Origin: Candidatus Saccharimonadales bacterium
GTDB lineage: Bacteria; Patescibacteriota; Saccharimonadia; Saccharimonadales; Saccharimonadaceae
Assembly (NCBI GenBank): GCA_030151825.1
Contig: JASLCP010000014.1
Span: forward strand, 1 to 10,394
Length of the DNA: 10,394 nucleotides
Direction of reading: 5' to 3'
Below are positions 1-7,129 of this stretch, in pieces (the first letter of the stretch is position 1; each line of letters opens with the position of its first letter). The position numbers and the translations under genes were made by a program. The notes below the pieces were generated by a model. The model had not been told where the DNA came from, did not search any database, and was given only the letters and a program-made list of their open reading frames with translations.

Positions 1-249
1 AAGCTACTCATGCGTACCATTCATACCTTACGTGCGACGATTCACTCGGCAGATTGTACTTTGATACAACATACGCTAACGATGATGATAATCATGCGCT
101 GTGTGAAATATCTGACCATTCACGGGTTTTCCACAATACGCATGCAGCTCGCTACCGCCATTTGCTTTTCTTCTACTTTGTTACCTACTACCCTCTTTTC
201 CTCAATTATGCCCTATTTGCTTTTTTGTATTTTTGATATTTTAATATAG
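1..249. other. Left-edge region, no supported gene
   Basis: Plus-strand frame 1 is open from the window edge to a stop at 247-249. The protein it would give is full of His, Thr, Ile and Met and ends in a T-rich stretch, which looks like noncoding DNA. On the minus strand an ATG at 20-18 follows AAGG and stays open to the edge, so a minus-strand gene could begin here, but only about six codons are visible. A lone TTTTCCACA at 127-135 is one base from a DnaA box and is not meaningful by itself. Confidence 0.3.
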
Positions 250-254
250 TTTTT

Positions 255-298
255 TTGAGTACTCAACAAAATCATATAGAACAAAAATAGAACAAAAA
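255..298. repeat. 12-bp palindrome and 11-bp tandem repeat
   Basis: A perfect palindrome TTGAGTACTCAA lies at 255-266. Two exact tandem copies of TAGAACAAAAA lie at 277-287 and 288-298. Both sit just past the dcw terminator. The tandem repeat is, on the minus strand, part of the T-rich tail after the hairpin, so it may be simple low-complexity DNA. The palindrome could be an operator for whatever lies to the left, but nothing shows this directly. Confidence 0.4.
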
Positions 299-320
299 GA
301 AAAGAGGAGCGAACTCCTCT
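288..320 (-). terminator. Rho-independent terminator of the dcw operon
   Basis: A perfect 7-bp stem (303-309 with 314-320) reads on the minus strand AGAGGAG-TTCG-CTCCTCT, followed at once by TTTCTTTTTGTTC. A stem closed by a UUCG tetraloop with a U-rich tail is a classic intrinsic terminator. It begins 20 nt after the ftsQ stop codon, so ftsQ is the last gene of this unit. Confidence 0.88.
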
Positions 321-340
321 CTCGTACCCTAGTCTCTGTA

Positions 341-1297
341 TTAACTCTTATAGAACGCCTTGCCTGGGACCCGAACATCGACATACGATGGGGTTACCCC
401 CTTACCCTTAAAATACACAAGCGCTCGTCCCGCGTCTTCTACTTGCTCCCCCACCGAGCGATCAAGCGATAGTTTAATCGGATAGTCATAGCCTTTTACA
501 CGAATCTCGATCTGGCGTGTCGTATTGGGAGGAATAATCGCCTGCTCAACAACCAGCTGATGATCCTTGGCGATCGATACCGTACGTCCCACAAAATTAA
601 GGAATCGGCTGCTGGCAATTGTGCCACCATCGGCATCACGCGCACCGCTCTGGTCAACAATTTTGACATTAGGAATATCATAATAATTCTTTTTAAACGA
701 CGTGCCGGTCGCATCGACAAAGTACTGATTAGTACCGATCATCCAACTAACAACTGGTCGGCGCACCGCCACAGTAAACTGACTCTCGCCAAGTCCCGCT
801 GATCCTACCGCGTGCACCATAGCTACCTCGGGTAACATACGGCTCATATATTCATTGAGACGTGTTTCGTTTAATATTGGGCGAATACGCTCAATGGGAT
901 GATGACCAAAATAATTATCAATTACTTTTTCGTATCGAGGAGTGTCCAGCGCGACCGAGCCATCGGCCGCCACAACTGCCGGTCGGGCCGTAAACTGAAA
1001 CAGCACCACAACAAGTACAATCGACACGCCAAGAACAATACCCAATATACCGCCAATGCGACGACGTAGCCGCGTCAAATCATGCGCGTGCACGCGTGGC
1101 GACCGTAGGTCAGCGTTATGTTCGCTAGCACTCGTTACTCGTGGCGACAAACTACCAGTCAGGGTGCGATTACGGCGAAACTTTACCGCTCCATCAAGTG
1201 ATGCCGTTTCTGTTTCGATATCCGACGTTCGCGCAGTAGAAACCCGTCGACGCGGTGGCGTAACTTTCCTAGACTTCCTCGACGAGAACATGCGCAT
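341..1297 (-). CDS. ftsQ: Cell division protein FtsQ/DivIB
   Basis: A bitopic divisome protein of 318 residues. Residues 1-80 are a long, Arg-rich cytoplasmic tail. Residues 82-103 form one transmembrane helix. A POTRA-like region follows at about 106-175. After it comes the family's typical strand pair at 179-201, with RRPVVSW and then YFVDATGTSF. FtsQ/DivIB joins FtsL and FtsB/DivIC and couples them to FtsW/FtsI at the septum. The gene begins 21 nt after the murG stop and ends before the terminator. No clear Shine-Dalgarno precedes the ATG; the ATG two codons later (1291) is an equally possible start, and translational coupling to murG is likely. The length is slightly above the family's usual 250-300 because of the N-terminal tail. 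The identification rests on domain order and operon position as well as motifs. Confidence 0.86.
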   Translation of the reverse strand: MRMFSSRKSRKVTPPRRRVSTARTSDIETETASLDGAVKFRRNRTLTGSLSPRVTSASEHNADLRSPRVHAHDLTRLRRRIGGILGIVLGVSIVLVVVLFQFTARPAVVAADGSVALDTPRYEKVIDNYFGHHPIERIRPILNETRLNEYMSRMLPEVAMVHAVGSAGLGESQFTVAVRRPVVSWMIGTNQYFVDATGTSFKKNYYDIPNVKIVDQSGARDADGGTIASSRFLNFVGRTVSIAKDHQLVVEQAIIPPNTTRQIEIRVKGYDYPIKLSLDRSVGEQVEDAGRALVYFKGKGVTPSYVDVRVPGKAFYKS

Positions 1298-1318
1298 AGT
1301 ACTTATGATTGTATCAGA

Positions 1319-2491
1319 TTAAGCCGGCTTTTCGATGGCTTTTTGTATCATTGCAGCCATGTCACGGGCTGCCTCGGGACGCGCAAATTGATGAATCGCC
1401 TTGGCTAATTGCGCCTGTTGCTGCGGATCGTCAAGCACTTGCTTTACTGCATCAACCAATGTCGAACGGCCACTTACACCAAACGATTCATCATCGACGA
1501 CGACTACCGCCTGCTTGTCGCTATATACGGCAGCGTTTTTTAGCTGGTGACCACCTGTCAGTCGACCATTTGGCACGAGTATCGTCGGTTTTGCCAGCGC
1601 CGCCAATTCAAGTAATGTTGTCGCTCCAGCTCGTGACACTACCACGTCTGCTGCTGCCAGCATTTCGGCCATGCCTTCTGACACAAATGCACGCAGCTGA
1701 AAGTGCGCGGTATCCGCTGGCACAATCGTACGTAGTTCCTCGTACTGATCATTTCCCGAAATCAAGATTACATTTGTCATATCAAGAAACTGATCGAGAT
1801 GCTGCACTACTTCGTCATTTAGTACTCGCGCACCCAAGCCGCCACCAGTTACCACTACAAGCGGCCGTGCCACATCGCCAATAATCGTTTGCTTTAACTC
1901 ATGACGTTGCTCGAGAGTCCGCGGATAAAAGCGATCAGCAATCGGAATACCAACATACCGAGACTTACTTGTGGGGTACGGATAGTACTCCAGCGGTGCA
2001 CCCGTCGCAATAAACGTCGCCTGACGCGCCAGTAATCGATTTGTTAGGCCTGGATGCGCGTCACTATCATGAATCACCAGCGGAATACGCAGCAACCGTG
2101 CCGCCCAGCCAACTGGCAGGCAAACATACCCACCCTTCGTAAATACCACGTTCGGACGCCATATAATAAGCTTAATCACACTCTGCACTACCCCAACGAG
2201 CACCAGAAACATATCACGAAGATTCGGCCATAAAACTGATGGTATCGTAAAGTGTTGTAAAAAAGTAAGATGATGATATCGACGAAGTTTGCCGGCAATA
2301 ATCGTATCGACACGAATCGTTGAATCAAACCCCGCCATAATATTCTTGGCCTGAGGTGCAAATGCACGATCACACCATATGCGAATATCGCTGTCGGGCT
2401 CGGCCTTGATTAATTCACGAAGTACGGCGACGACTGGCGTAACGTGTCCGCCCGACCCCCCGCCGACTGCTAGTATTCGTTGTTTCTTCAT
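1319..2491 (-). CDS. murG: UDP-N-acetylglucosamine transferase MurG
   Basis: The enzyme adds GlcNAc to lipid I, making lipid II on the cytoplasmic face of the membrane. It is a 390-residue GT-B fold protein of family GT28. The N-terminal acceptor-side loop GGGSGGH is at residues 10-16. The second conserved block reads HDSDAHPGLTNR at 141-152, where many homologues have HEQN-x-PG. The Gly-rich loop of the C-terminal domain is TGGGLG at 215-220. The UDP-GlcNAc site SRAGATTLLELAA runs from 286, with the conserved Glu at 295, and GGHQ follows at 313-316. The start cannot move downstream because the Gly-rich loop begins at residue 10. The gene therefore overlaps the end of ftsW by 77 nt, in another frame. 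Only a weak AGAAGA-type ribosome site precedes it, which suggests coupling to ftsW translation. Confidence 0.96.
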   Translation of the reverse strand: MKKQRILAVGGGSGGHVTPVVAVLRELIKAEPDSDIRIWCDRAFAPQAKNIMAGFDSTIRVDTIIAGKLRRYHHLTFLQHFTIPSVLWPNLRDMFLVLVGVVQSVIKLIIWRPNVVFTKGGYVCLPVGWAARLLRIPLVIHDSDAHPGLTNRLLARQATFIATGAPLEYYPYPTSKSRYVGIPIADRFYPRTLEQRHELKQTIIGDVARPLVVVTGGGLGARVLNDEVVQHLDQFLDMTNVILISGNDQYEELRTIVPADTAHFQLRAFVSEGMAEMLAAADVVVSRAGATTLLELAALAKPTILVPNGRLTGGHQLKNAAVYSDKQAVVVVDDESFGVSGRSTLVDAVKQVLDDPQQQAQLAKAIHQFARPEAARDMAAMIQKAIEKPA

Positions 2492-3731
2492 TATATTCTT
2501 CTAGTTTACTACCAAATACCGTATAACGCGACAGCTGGAACGCCAATCCCAACGCGCCGGCAATAAATATCATACTCGTCCCGCCAAAACTCAGTAGCGG
2601 CAACGTAATACCAGTCAGCGGAAAAATACCAATCATTGCCGCCACATTCAAAATCACATGTGACCCCAGCCAGCCAAATACACCCGCCACCAGCAGTCGC
2701 ATGCGCAAATCAACCAGATGATCTGTAACCTTTAGCAGTCGTAGCAGCAGCGCTGTAAACAGTGCCAAAATACCCGTCAACCCAATAAAGCCAAACGTTT
2801 CGCCCATAATCGCAAACACCGAGTCATTAATCGATTCTGGCAAATAGCCTGACGCCTGCACACTGTTACCAATCCCTACCCCGGCAATACCGCCAGTACC
2901 AATGGCAATTTTGGCGTGCGAAATATGATAGCCGCTTGGATCATCAACTGACGTACTATCGCCGTTAAAAAATGTCGCGACGCGCTCCATACGGTGCGGC
3001 GCCACCAAAATGAGCAATACTCCAGCCAGCACAAGCCCCGCAAAAATCATCCCCAAAATGCGCCACTTGATACCCGCCATCACCATCATCGTTACCAAAA
3101 TTGCTACGAGCGAGATACCTGTCCCCATATCCTTTTGCAAGAAAATCACGAACAGCATCGCAATACCGGTAATTGTCGCAATCGGGATTAATGTTTTGTG
3201 CGTATCGTTGACCGCGCCTTGCTGTGAGCGAATACCCAAGAATCCCGCTACAAAAATCAGCACGCTAAATTTTAAAAACTCGGCTGGCTGAATTGTCCCT
3301 AACCCCGGTACAACAAACCAACGGCACGCACCCTTAGTACAAAGCGTCAGCGCATCAACGTGTAACATATTCCCCAAAAACACCAGTAGTGCACAGGCAA
3401 CAAATGCCATCACTAGCAGCTTTCCCGCGTGCTTTGCCACCAGTGCGTACGGTATCGACGCCATGGCGCCAAATGTTGCCAGCGCCAACAACAAACTAAC
3501 CGTCTGTTTGATAAAGAAGTAACTATTACTGTATAGGTCAGCGCCTTCAGTCGTATTCAAAAAGTTCGCGCGCTGCGGCCCAATGGCATACATCACCACG
3601 AGCCCAATCAACATCAGTAACCCCATATATAGTACGATCTGATAATCCGGGTGGTGGCGACGTACAACCATACCCACCGAACGTGTTGCGTCTCCAATCC
3701 TCCTAGCCGCTGCTCGCCCACCCGATCGCAT
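2415..3731 (-). CDS. ftsW: Septal peptidoglycan glycosyltransferase FtsW
   Basis: A SEDS-family polytopic membrane protein of 438 residues that polymerises lipid II into glycan strands with the partner transpeptidase FtsI. Visible family blocks are PAEFLKF from 149, QKDMGTG from 199 (usually E/Q-x-DxGT), the long loop ending PESINDSVFAIMGE at 298-311, whose Asp303 sits where the essential catalytic Asp of SEDS proteins lies, and LPLLSFGGTS at 377-386. About ten hydrophobic segments are seen. I chose the ATG at 3731 because GGAGG lies 9 nt upstream. The frame also has an ATG at 3818, but that would add a Cys-rich stretch that is only the mraY end read in another frame. The C-terminal tail (about 402-438) is rich in Arg and Ser, and its last 25 codons overlap murG. 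The stop is TGA. Confidence 0.95.
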   Translation of the reverse strand: MRSGGRAAARRIGDATRSVGMVVRRHHPDYQIVLYMGLLMLIGLVVMYAIGPQRANFLNTTEGADLYSNSYFFIKQTVSLLLALATFGAMASIPYALVAKHAGKLLVMAFVACALLVFLGNMLHVDALTLCTKGACRWFVVPGLGTIQPAEFLKFSVLIFVAGFLGIRSQQGAVNDTHKTLIPIATITGIAMLFVIFLQKDMGTGISLVAILVTMMVMAGIKWRILGMIFAGLVLAGVLLILVAPHRMERVATFFNGDSTSVDDPSGYHISHAKIAIGTGGIAGVGIGNSVQASGYLPESINDSVFAIMGETFGFIGLTGILALFTALLLRLLKVTDHLVDLRMRLLVAGVFGWLGSHVILNVAAMIGIFPLTGITLPLLSFGGTSMIFIAGALGLAFQLSRYTVFGSKLEEYNEETTNTSSRRGVGRTRYASRRRTS

Positions 3732-3736
3732 ATTGA

Positions 3737-4789
3737 TTAGCCTCCAAATCCTGTGATATGACCACCCGCTAGCGCCACCAGTACACCGACAAACGCGGCA
3801 ATTGCACCTATTACCCAAAAGCGCATCGTCACCTTTGCCTCGGGCCAGCCTTTTGCCTCGAGATGATGATGGATCGGTGCCGAGATGAACACTTTGCGTT
3901 TAAACACACGTTTGCTAAAAATTTGAATCGCGCTTGAACCAGCCTCTACAACGAATAGCACGCCAATAACTGGAATCAAGAAAAATGAGTTGGTCATCAT
4001 CGCGACAACACCAAGGCTAGTACCAAACGCGAAACTACCGACGTCACCCATGAAGAACCGTGCTGGGTAAATATTGAACCATAGATATGCCAGCAGCGCG
4101 CCCACGACGGTAAAGCAAAATCCAGCCAACATAAACTGCCCCTGCAACAGCGCAATCATGCCAAATGCACCAAAGCTGGCTACCAACAGGCCGCCAGCCA
4201 ATCCATCAAGTCCGTCGCTAATGTTAACGGCATTCCCCGTTGCCACTACTGCAAACGCAAAGACAGGAATAATCAACCAGCCCAGTGCCAAATCACCCAT
4301 AAACGGCACATGAACGGCAGTCACGCCAATATTATTAAAGAACCACCAGCCGAGCGCGATACCCAACAGTGTAATCATCAAAAACTTGACACTTGAACGC
4401 ATCCCGGCCACGCCAGTCCCCTGCCCTCTAATATTAATAACATCGTCAATCAACCCCACGATACCACCACCAATCAGCGCGGCAAGTGGCAACCACGTCT
4501 GTGCGCGGTCCCAGTTCATCGCCAAGGTCACGCCCGTAATCGCAACAACACCGATCATTCCCGCCATTGTTGGAATATTGCGTTCGAACTTTTCTTTGTG
4601 CAACTTTACGAATACGAGTAGTTTCTCGCCTGTTGTGCTGGTGTCACGCTGTTTTTTCCAGAACTTGTAACGATAGGCCATAGTGGTATACACAGGCGTT
4701 AATATCATTGCCACCACAAACGCGATGACACTAATTAAAAAAACACTCAGTAGCTCGGTCGTCAGTTGCTCAAATAATCCTGTATGCAT
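3737..4789 (-). CDS. mraY: Phospho-MurNAc-pentapeptide transferase MraY
   Basis: An integral membrane enzyme that moves phospho-MurNAc-pentapeptide from UDP onto undecaprenyl phosphate, forming lipid I. The 350-residue length is normal. The family motifs are all present: the Asp pair in GLIDDVIN (D115, D116), the NISDGLDGLAGG block (N189, D192, D195), FFMGDVGS with D249 after NIYPAR, and the PIHHHLE loop with H307-H309. Several transmembrane helices separate these blocks. The ATG lies 5 nt after the ftsI stop and is served by AAAGGA inside the ftsI end. The stop is followed 5 nt later by ftsW, whose ribosome site lies inside mraY. In many bacteria mraY sits between murF and murD; here it sits directly between ftsI and ftsW, with no ligase genes. 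Confidence 0.97.
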   Translation of the reverse strand: MHTGLFEQLTTELLSVFLISVIAFVVAMILTPVYTTMAYRYKFWKKQRDTSTTGEKLLVFVKLHKEKFERNIPTMAGMIGVVAITGVTLAMNWDRAQTWLPLAALIGGGIVGLIDDVINIRGQGTGVAGMRSSVKFLMITLLGIALGWWFFNNIGVTAVHVPFMGDLALGWLIIPVFAFAVVATGNAVNISDGLDGLAGGLLVASFGAFGMIALLQGQFMLAGFCFTVVGALLAYLWFNIYPARFFMGDVGSFAFGTSLGVVAMMTNSFFLIPVIGVLFVVEAGSSAIQIFSKRVFKRKVFISAPIHHHLEAKGWPEAKVTMRFWVIGAIAAFVGVLVALAGGHITGFGG

Positions 4790-4794
4790 GTTGT

Positions 4795-6534
4795 TTATTC
4801 CTTTGGCTGCAATTTCATATAATCAATCATCCAGTTTGATATGTCGGTAAAAATCGGCATGGCATGCTTGCCACCTTCGAGATTGAGGCCCTTGCCCGAT
4901 ACCTGCACCATTATGACATACTTTGGCGTATCGTCACCACCATACCCCAAATATGTTCCCACGGTCTGCTCGTCAACATACTGACCGTTAACCAGCGTCT
5001 GTGATGTTCCGGTCTTGCCGCCAACATCATATCCTTTCTTGTCGATACTGCTATAAAATTTGGCACGAGCAGCATGCACCATCGCGTGAACCTTATTTGA
5101 AGTTTCGGGGCTAATAACGTTCTTGCGCTCTACCACGGGTTGCGTGCGCGTAAACGTCGCATTATCAGTGTCCATCATGCCGCCAACCACAGTTGGCTTG
5201 TAATATGTTCCGCCATTCACCAATGCGCTAAACGCCGCCGCCACCTGTACCATCGTCACATTCATTCCCTGTCCAAACGACATTGTCGCATACTGCACAG
5301 CGTTACCACCCGGTGAATCTGGCGACAAGATATCACCGGCCGCCTCACCCGCTACTTCCAGACCCGTCACCGAACCCAGCCCAAAGCGATTATGAAAATA
5401 GTCATACATCGTCTCACGCGCCTGCCTATTTATCGTGCCGTTGCCGAGTCGTTCTGCAACCGTCACCATACCAGTATTCAATGAATAATCGAGTGCATGT
5501 TGAATCGTGATAGTGCCTGTTTGACCTTTGGTCGCGTTTTTGATTACCTTGTCACCAACGTTAATACTATCAGTATTAACATATGTCGAATCCGGTCGAA
5601 TGACACCTTTATCAATGCCTGTTGCCACCGTCATTGTTTTGATCACCGAGCCGGCTTCGTATGGAATTGTCGCAACAGCATTATTAAACGCCGCCGCGTC
5701 AGTCACTTTCGAAAACTCAGCAGGATTATATGTTGGCAGATTTGCCATTGCCATGACTCGTCCCGTCTGCGGATCCATCACAATCACACTACCCTTTTTT
5801 GCACCGGCTTTTTTGATGCCATTTGCCAGAGCTTTTTCGGCGTATGACTGCACGTTGCGATCAATCGTCAGCACAATGTTATCGCCATCTTTGGCCGGAC
5901 GATTAATGTTATTGTTACCGATTGTCAGCGGTACGCTACTGACATCTGTCACTGACTGCAGCAACCCATCGGTACCCGTCAAGCGCTTATTCAACTGCCC
6001 TTCGACACCATACTGTCCTTTATCTTCACCATTCACGAAACCTAGCGTCTGTGCAGCCAAATTTCCTTCAGGATATACACGCTGCGATTCTTCCTGAAAC
6101 CCCAGCCCGACAATCCGTTTTTCCTTAATCATTTCGGCTTGTTTACGCGTCAGTTTTTTTGCCAAAATCTGATAGCGCGTGTCTTGCTTTTTAATCAGAT
6201 CGTCAGCGTGCGGCTGCATATTACCACCAGCAACCGCACGAATCGTATCCAGCGCCTTGTCTGTATCGACAATAATTTTCGGGTCGGCGAACAGTGTATA
6301 CACCGTTTCGTTCATTACAAGCTGCACCGGCTTATCGCCATCCATTGCATAAATCAAGCCACGCTTTGCCGGAATCGTCAGACGTTTCACCTGCTCCTGC
6401 TGAGCCTCAGCAACATAACTATCATGTTTGATAATTTGCAAATAGAATAGTCGGACGATAAATGTCGCCATCAATACGATAACAAATCCCGCCAGGACTT
6501 TACTTCGACTTCCATGTTGCAATTCGAGTTTCAT
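4795..6534 (-). CDS. ftsI: Septal transpeptidase FtsI (PBP3/PBP2b type)
   Basis: A monofunctional class B penicillin-binding protein of 579 residues that cross-links septal peptidoglycan. A transmembrane helix spans about 13-34. A PBP dimerisation domain follows from about 50, including RGLIYAMDG from 58. The transpeptidase domain carries the three catalytic motifs: SVIK at 296-299 (nucleophile S296), SLN at 351-353 and KTGT at 507-510. The protein ends about 70 residues after KTGT, and no PASTA domain is present. It begins 15 nt after the ftsL stop with no evident Shine-Dalgarno, so coupling to ftsL is likely. FtsW, two genes downstream, is its expected polymerase partner. FtsI rather than an elongation PBP2 is inferred from the dcw position next to ftsL, mraY and ftsW; motifs alone do not separate the two. 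Confidence 0.93.
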   Translation of the reverse strand: MKLELQHGSRSKVLAGFVIVLMATFIVRLFYLQIIKHDSYVAEAQQEQVKRLTIPAKRGLIYAMDGDKPVQLVMNETVYTLFADPKIIVDTDKALDTIRAVAGGNMQPHADDLIKKQDTRYQILAKKLTRKQAEMIKEKRIVGLGFQEESQRVYPEGNLAAQTLGFVNGEDKGQYGVEGQLNKRLTGTDGLLQSVTDVSSVPLTIGNNNINRPAKDGDNIVLTIDRNVQSYAEKALANGIKKAGAKKGSVIVMDPQTGRVMAMANLPTYNPAEFSKVTDAAAFNNAVATIPYEAGSVIKTMTVATGIDKGVIRPDSTYVNTDSINVGDKVIKNATKGQTGTITIQHALDYSLNTGMVTVAERLGNGTINRQARETMYDYFHNRFGLGSVTGLEVAGEAAGDILSPDSPGGNAVQYATMSFGQGMNVTMVQVAAAFSALVNGGTYYKPTVVGGMMDTDNATFTRTQPVVERKNVISPETSNKVHAMVHAARAKFYSSIDKKGYDVGGKTGTSQTLVNGQYVDEQTVGTYLGYGGDDTPKYVIMVQVSGKGLNLEGGKHAMPIFTDISNWMIDYMKLQPKE

Positions 6535-6549
6535 GAGTGCGCCAGTGAT

Positions 6550-6897
6550 TTATCGTGCGTAATCGGTCGCCGCAGGTGCAGTCGTCGCCTGCGCAACGCT
6601 ACTACTCTTGACGTTTTCGAGAGACGTCAATCGAGCATTTTCTACTTCGAGGTCACTCTTTTTTGTTTGCAGTTCGGCAATTTCACTATCAATTTTTTGT
6701 GCTTGATAGTCATAGCCGGTGGCGCGTGTTGCTTGTGTCAAATAAATCAATCCGAGCACAGTGATCATCAAAGCGATAATCACTGTATGTGCGACGGGTC
6801 CCAATTTGATGGCCGAAGCAAACGCGACCGTATTTTGGTTTCGGTTCCAGTTGCTGCCGCGGCGGCTCTGGAACGACGCTGTTCGTGTGTATGACAT
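6550..6897 (-). CDS. ftsL: FtsL/DivIC-like bitopic division protein
   Basis: A 115-residue protein with the FtsL layout: a basic cytoplasmic tail (1-33), one transmembrane helix (about 35-54), then an extracytoplasmic heptad-like segment (about 63-96) rich in Glu, Lys, Leu and Ile that should form a coiled coil, and a low-complexity Ala/Thr/Ser tail. FtsL pairs with FtsB/DivIC and FtsQ and helps activate FtsW-FtsI. Sequence is poorly conserved in this family, so the call depends on size, topology and position between rsmH and ftsI, where ftsL is normally found. No Shine-Dalgarno is visible. The A-rich leader AAAAAACAAAAAGAACCAC ends 4 nt before the ATG. Another possibility is a DivIC/FtsB homologue filling the same place. 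Confidence 0.75.
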   Translation of the reverse strand: MSYTRTASFQSRRGSNWNRNQNTVAFASAIKLGPVAHTVIIALMITVLGLIYLTQATRATGYDYQAQKIDSEIAELQTKKSDLEVENARLTSLENVKSSSVAQATTAPAATDYAR

Positions 6898-6901
6898 AGT
6901 G

Positions 6902-6944
6902 GTGGTTCTTTTTGTTTTTTATGGTTGATATTGTTTTGTTTATA
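6902..6944 (-). promoter_or_regulatory. Likely ftsL promoter -10 and A-rich leader motif
   Basis: On the minus strand TATAAA (6944-6939) matches a -10 at five of six bases. No good -35 is found 16-18 nt upstream, where the 3' arm of the hairpin lies. After an 18-nt gap comes AAAAAACAAAAAGAACCAC (6920-6902). The same 19-mer follows the mraZ -10 by 16 nt. A promoter here would make ftsL to ftsQ a separate unit from rsmH. The motif is clear; the promoter is an inference. Confidence 0.42.
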
Positions 6945-6957
6945 TTGGTGCGTGGCG

Positions 6958-7024
6958 AAAAGGCCTACGCTAATACCATCCCCTAAAAGGATGACCCTAG
7001 CGTAGGCCGGCGAGAATACTCACC
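6958..7024 (-). terminator. Tandem hairpins, terminator or attenuator before ftsL
   Basis: On the minus strand a 6-bp hairpin GGTGAG-TATT-CTCGCC (7024-7009) abuts, with no spacer, a long hairpin at 7008-6962. The long one has perfect 11-bp arms GGCCTACGCTA/TAGCGTAGGCC, a symmetric 4 x 4 internal loop, an inner CATCC/GGATG stem and a 7-nt loop. TTTT follows the last arm. The strong stem and U-run suggest termination after rsmH and the small ORF. The run is short, so partial read-through into ftsL is plausible. The two stems could stack end to end. Confidence 0.6.
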
Positions 7025-7038
7025 GACCACGACCGTAG

Positions 7039-7104
7039 TTATTTAACGCGGACAGTGATTTTTTGTTCGACTGATGCGTTTTGTACTGGAATGTGGATTG
7101 GCAT
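7039..7104 (-). CDS. Possible 21-residue peptide ORF after rsmH
   Basis: An ATG at 7104 opens 21 codons to a TAA. A purine-rich Shine-Dalgarno-like AGGAAAGGG ends 10 nt before the ATG. The peptide begins MPIHIPVQN and ends ITVRVK. It alternates hydrophobic and polar residues, has no transmembrane segment and no run of a single amino acid as in classic attenuator leaders. It starts 25 nt after the rsmH stop and ends 14 nt before the hairpin pair. It may be a true small protein, a translated leader controlling the hairpins, or chance. I do not recognise it. Confidence 0.4.
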   Translation of the reverse strand: MPIHIPVQNASVEQKITVRVK

Positions 7105-7129
7105 ATGTTTTGTACCCTTTCCTATTTGT

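Noticed and set aside
10..249. Plus-strand frame of 79 codons at the left edge, with an HTLR stretch like the tyrosine-recombinase box
   Set aside because: No other recombinase motif follows (no LGH block, no Tyr in place), composition is odd and the end is poly-T-like. It is not supported as a gene.
1309..1884. Plus-strand open frame of 191 codons opposite murG
   Set aside because: It is antisense to a clearly coding murG with all motifs; it has no ribosome site and a His/Pro/Arg-rich composition typical of a shadow frame.
3732..3818. Longer FtsW starting at 3818
   Set aside because: The extra 29 residues are Cys/Arg/Trp-rich and come from the other frame of the mraY end. A GGAGG ribosome site 9 nt before the ATG at 3731 fixes the start.
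5528..6097. Plus-strand open frame of 189 codons opposite ftsI
   Set aside because: It lies entirely antisense to the FtsI transpeptidase and dimerisation regions; no independent signals.
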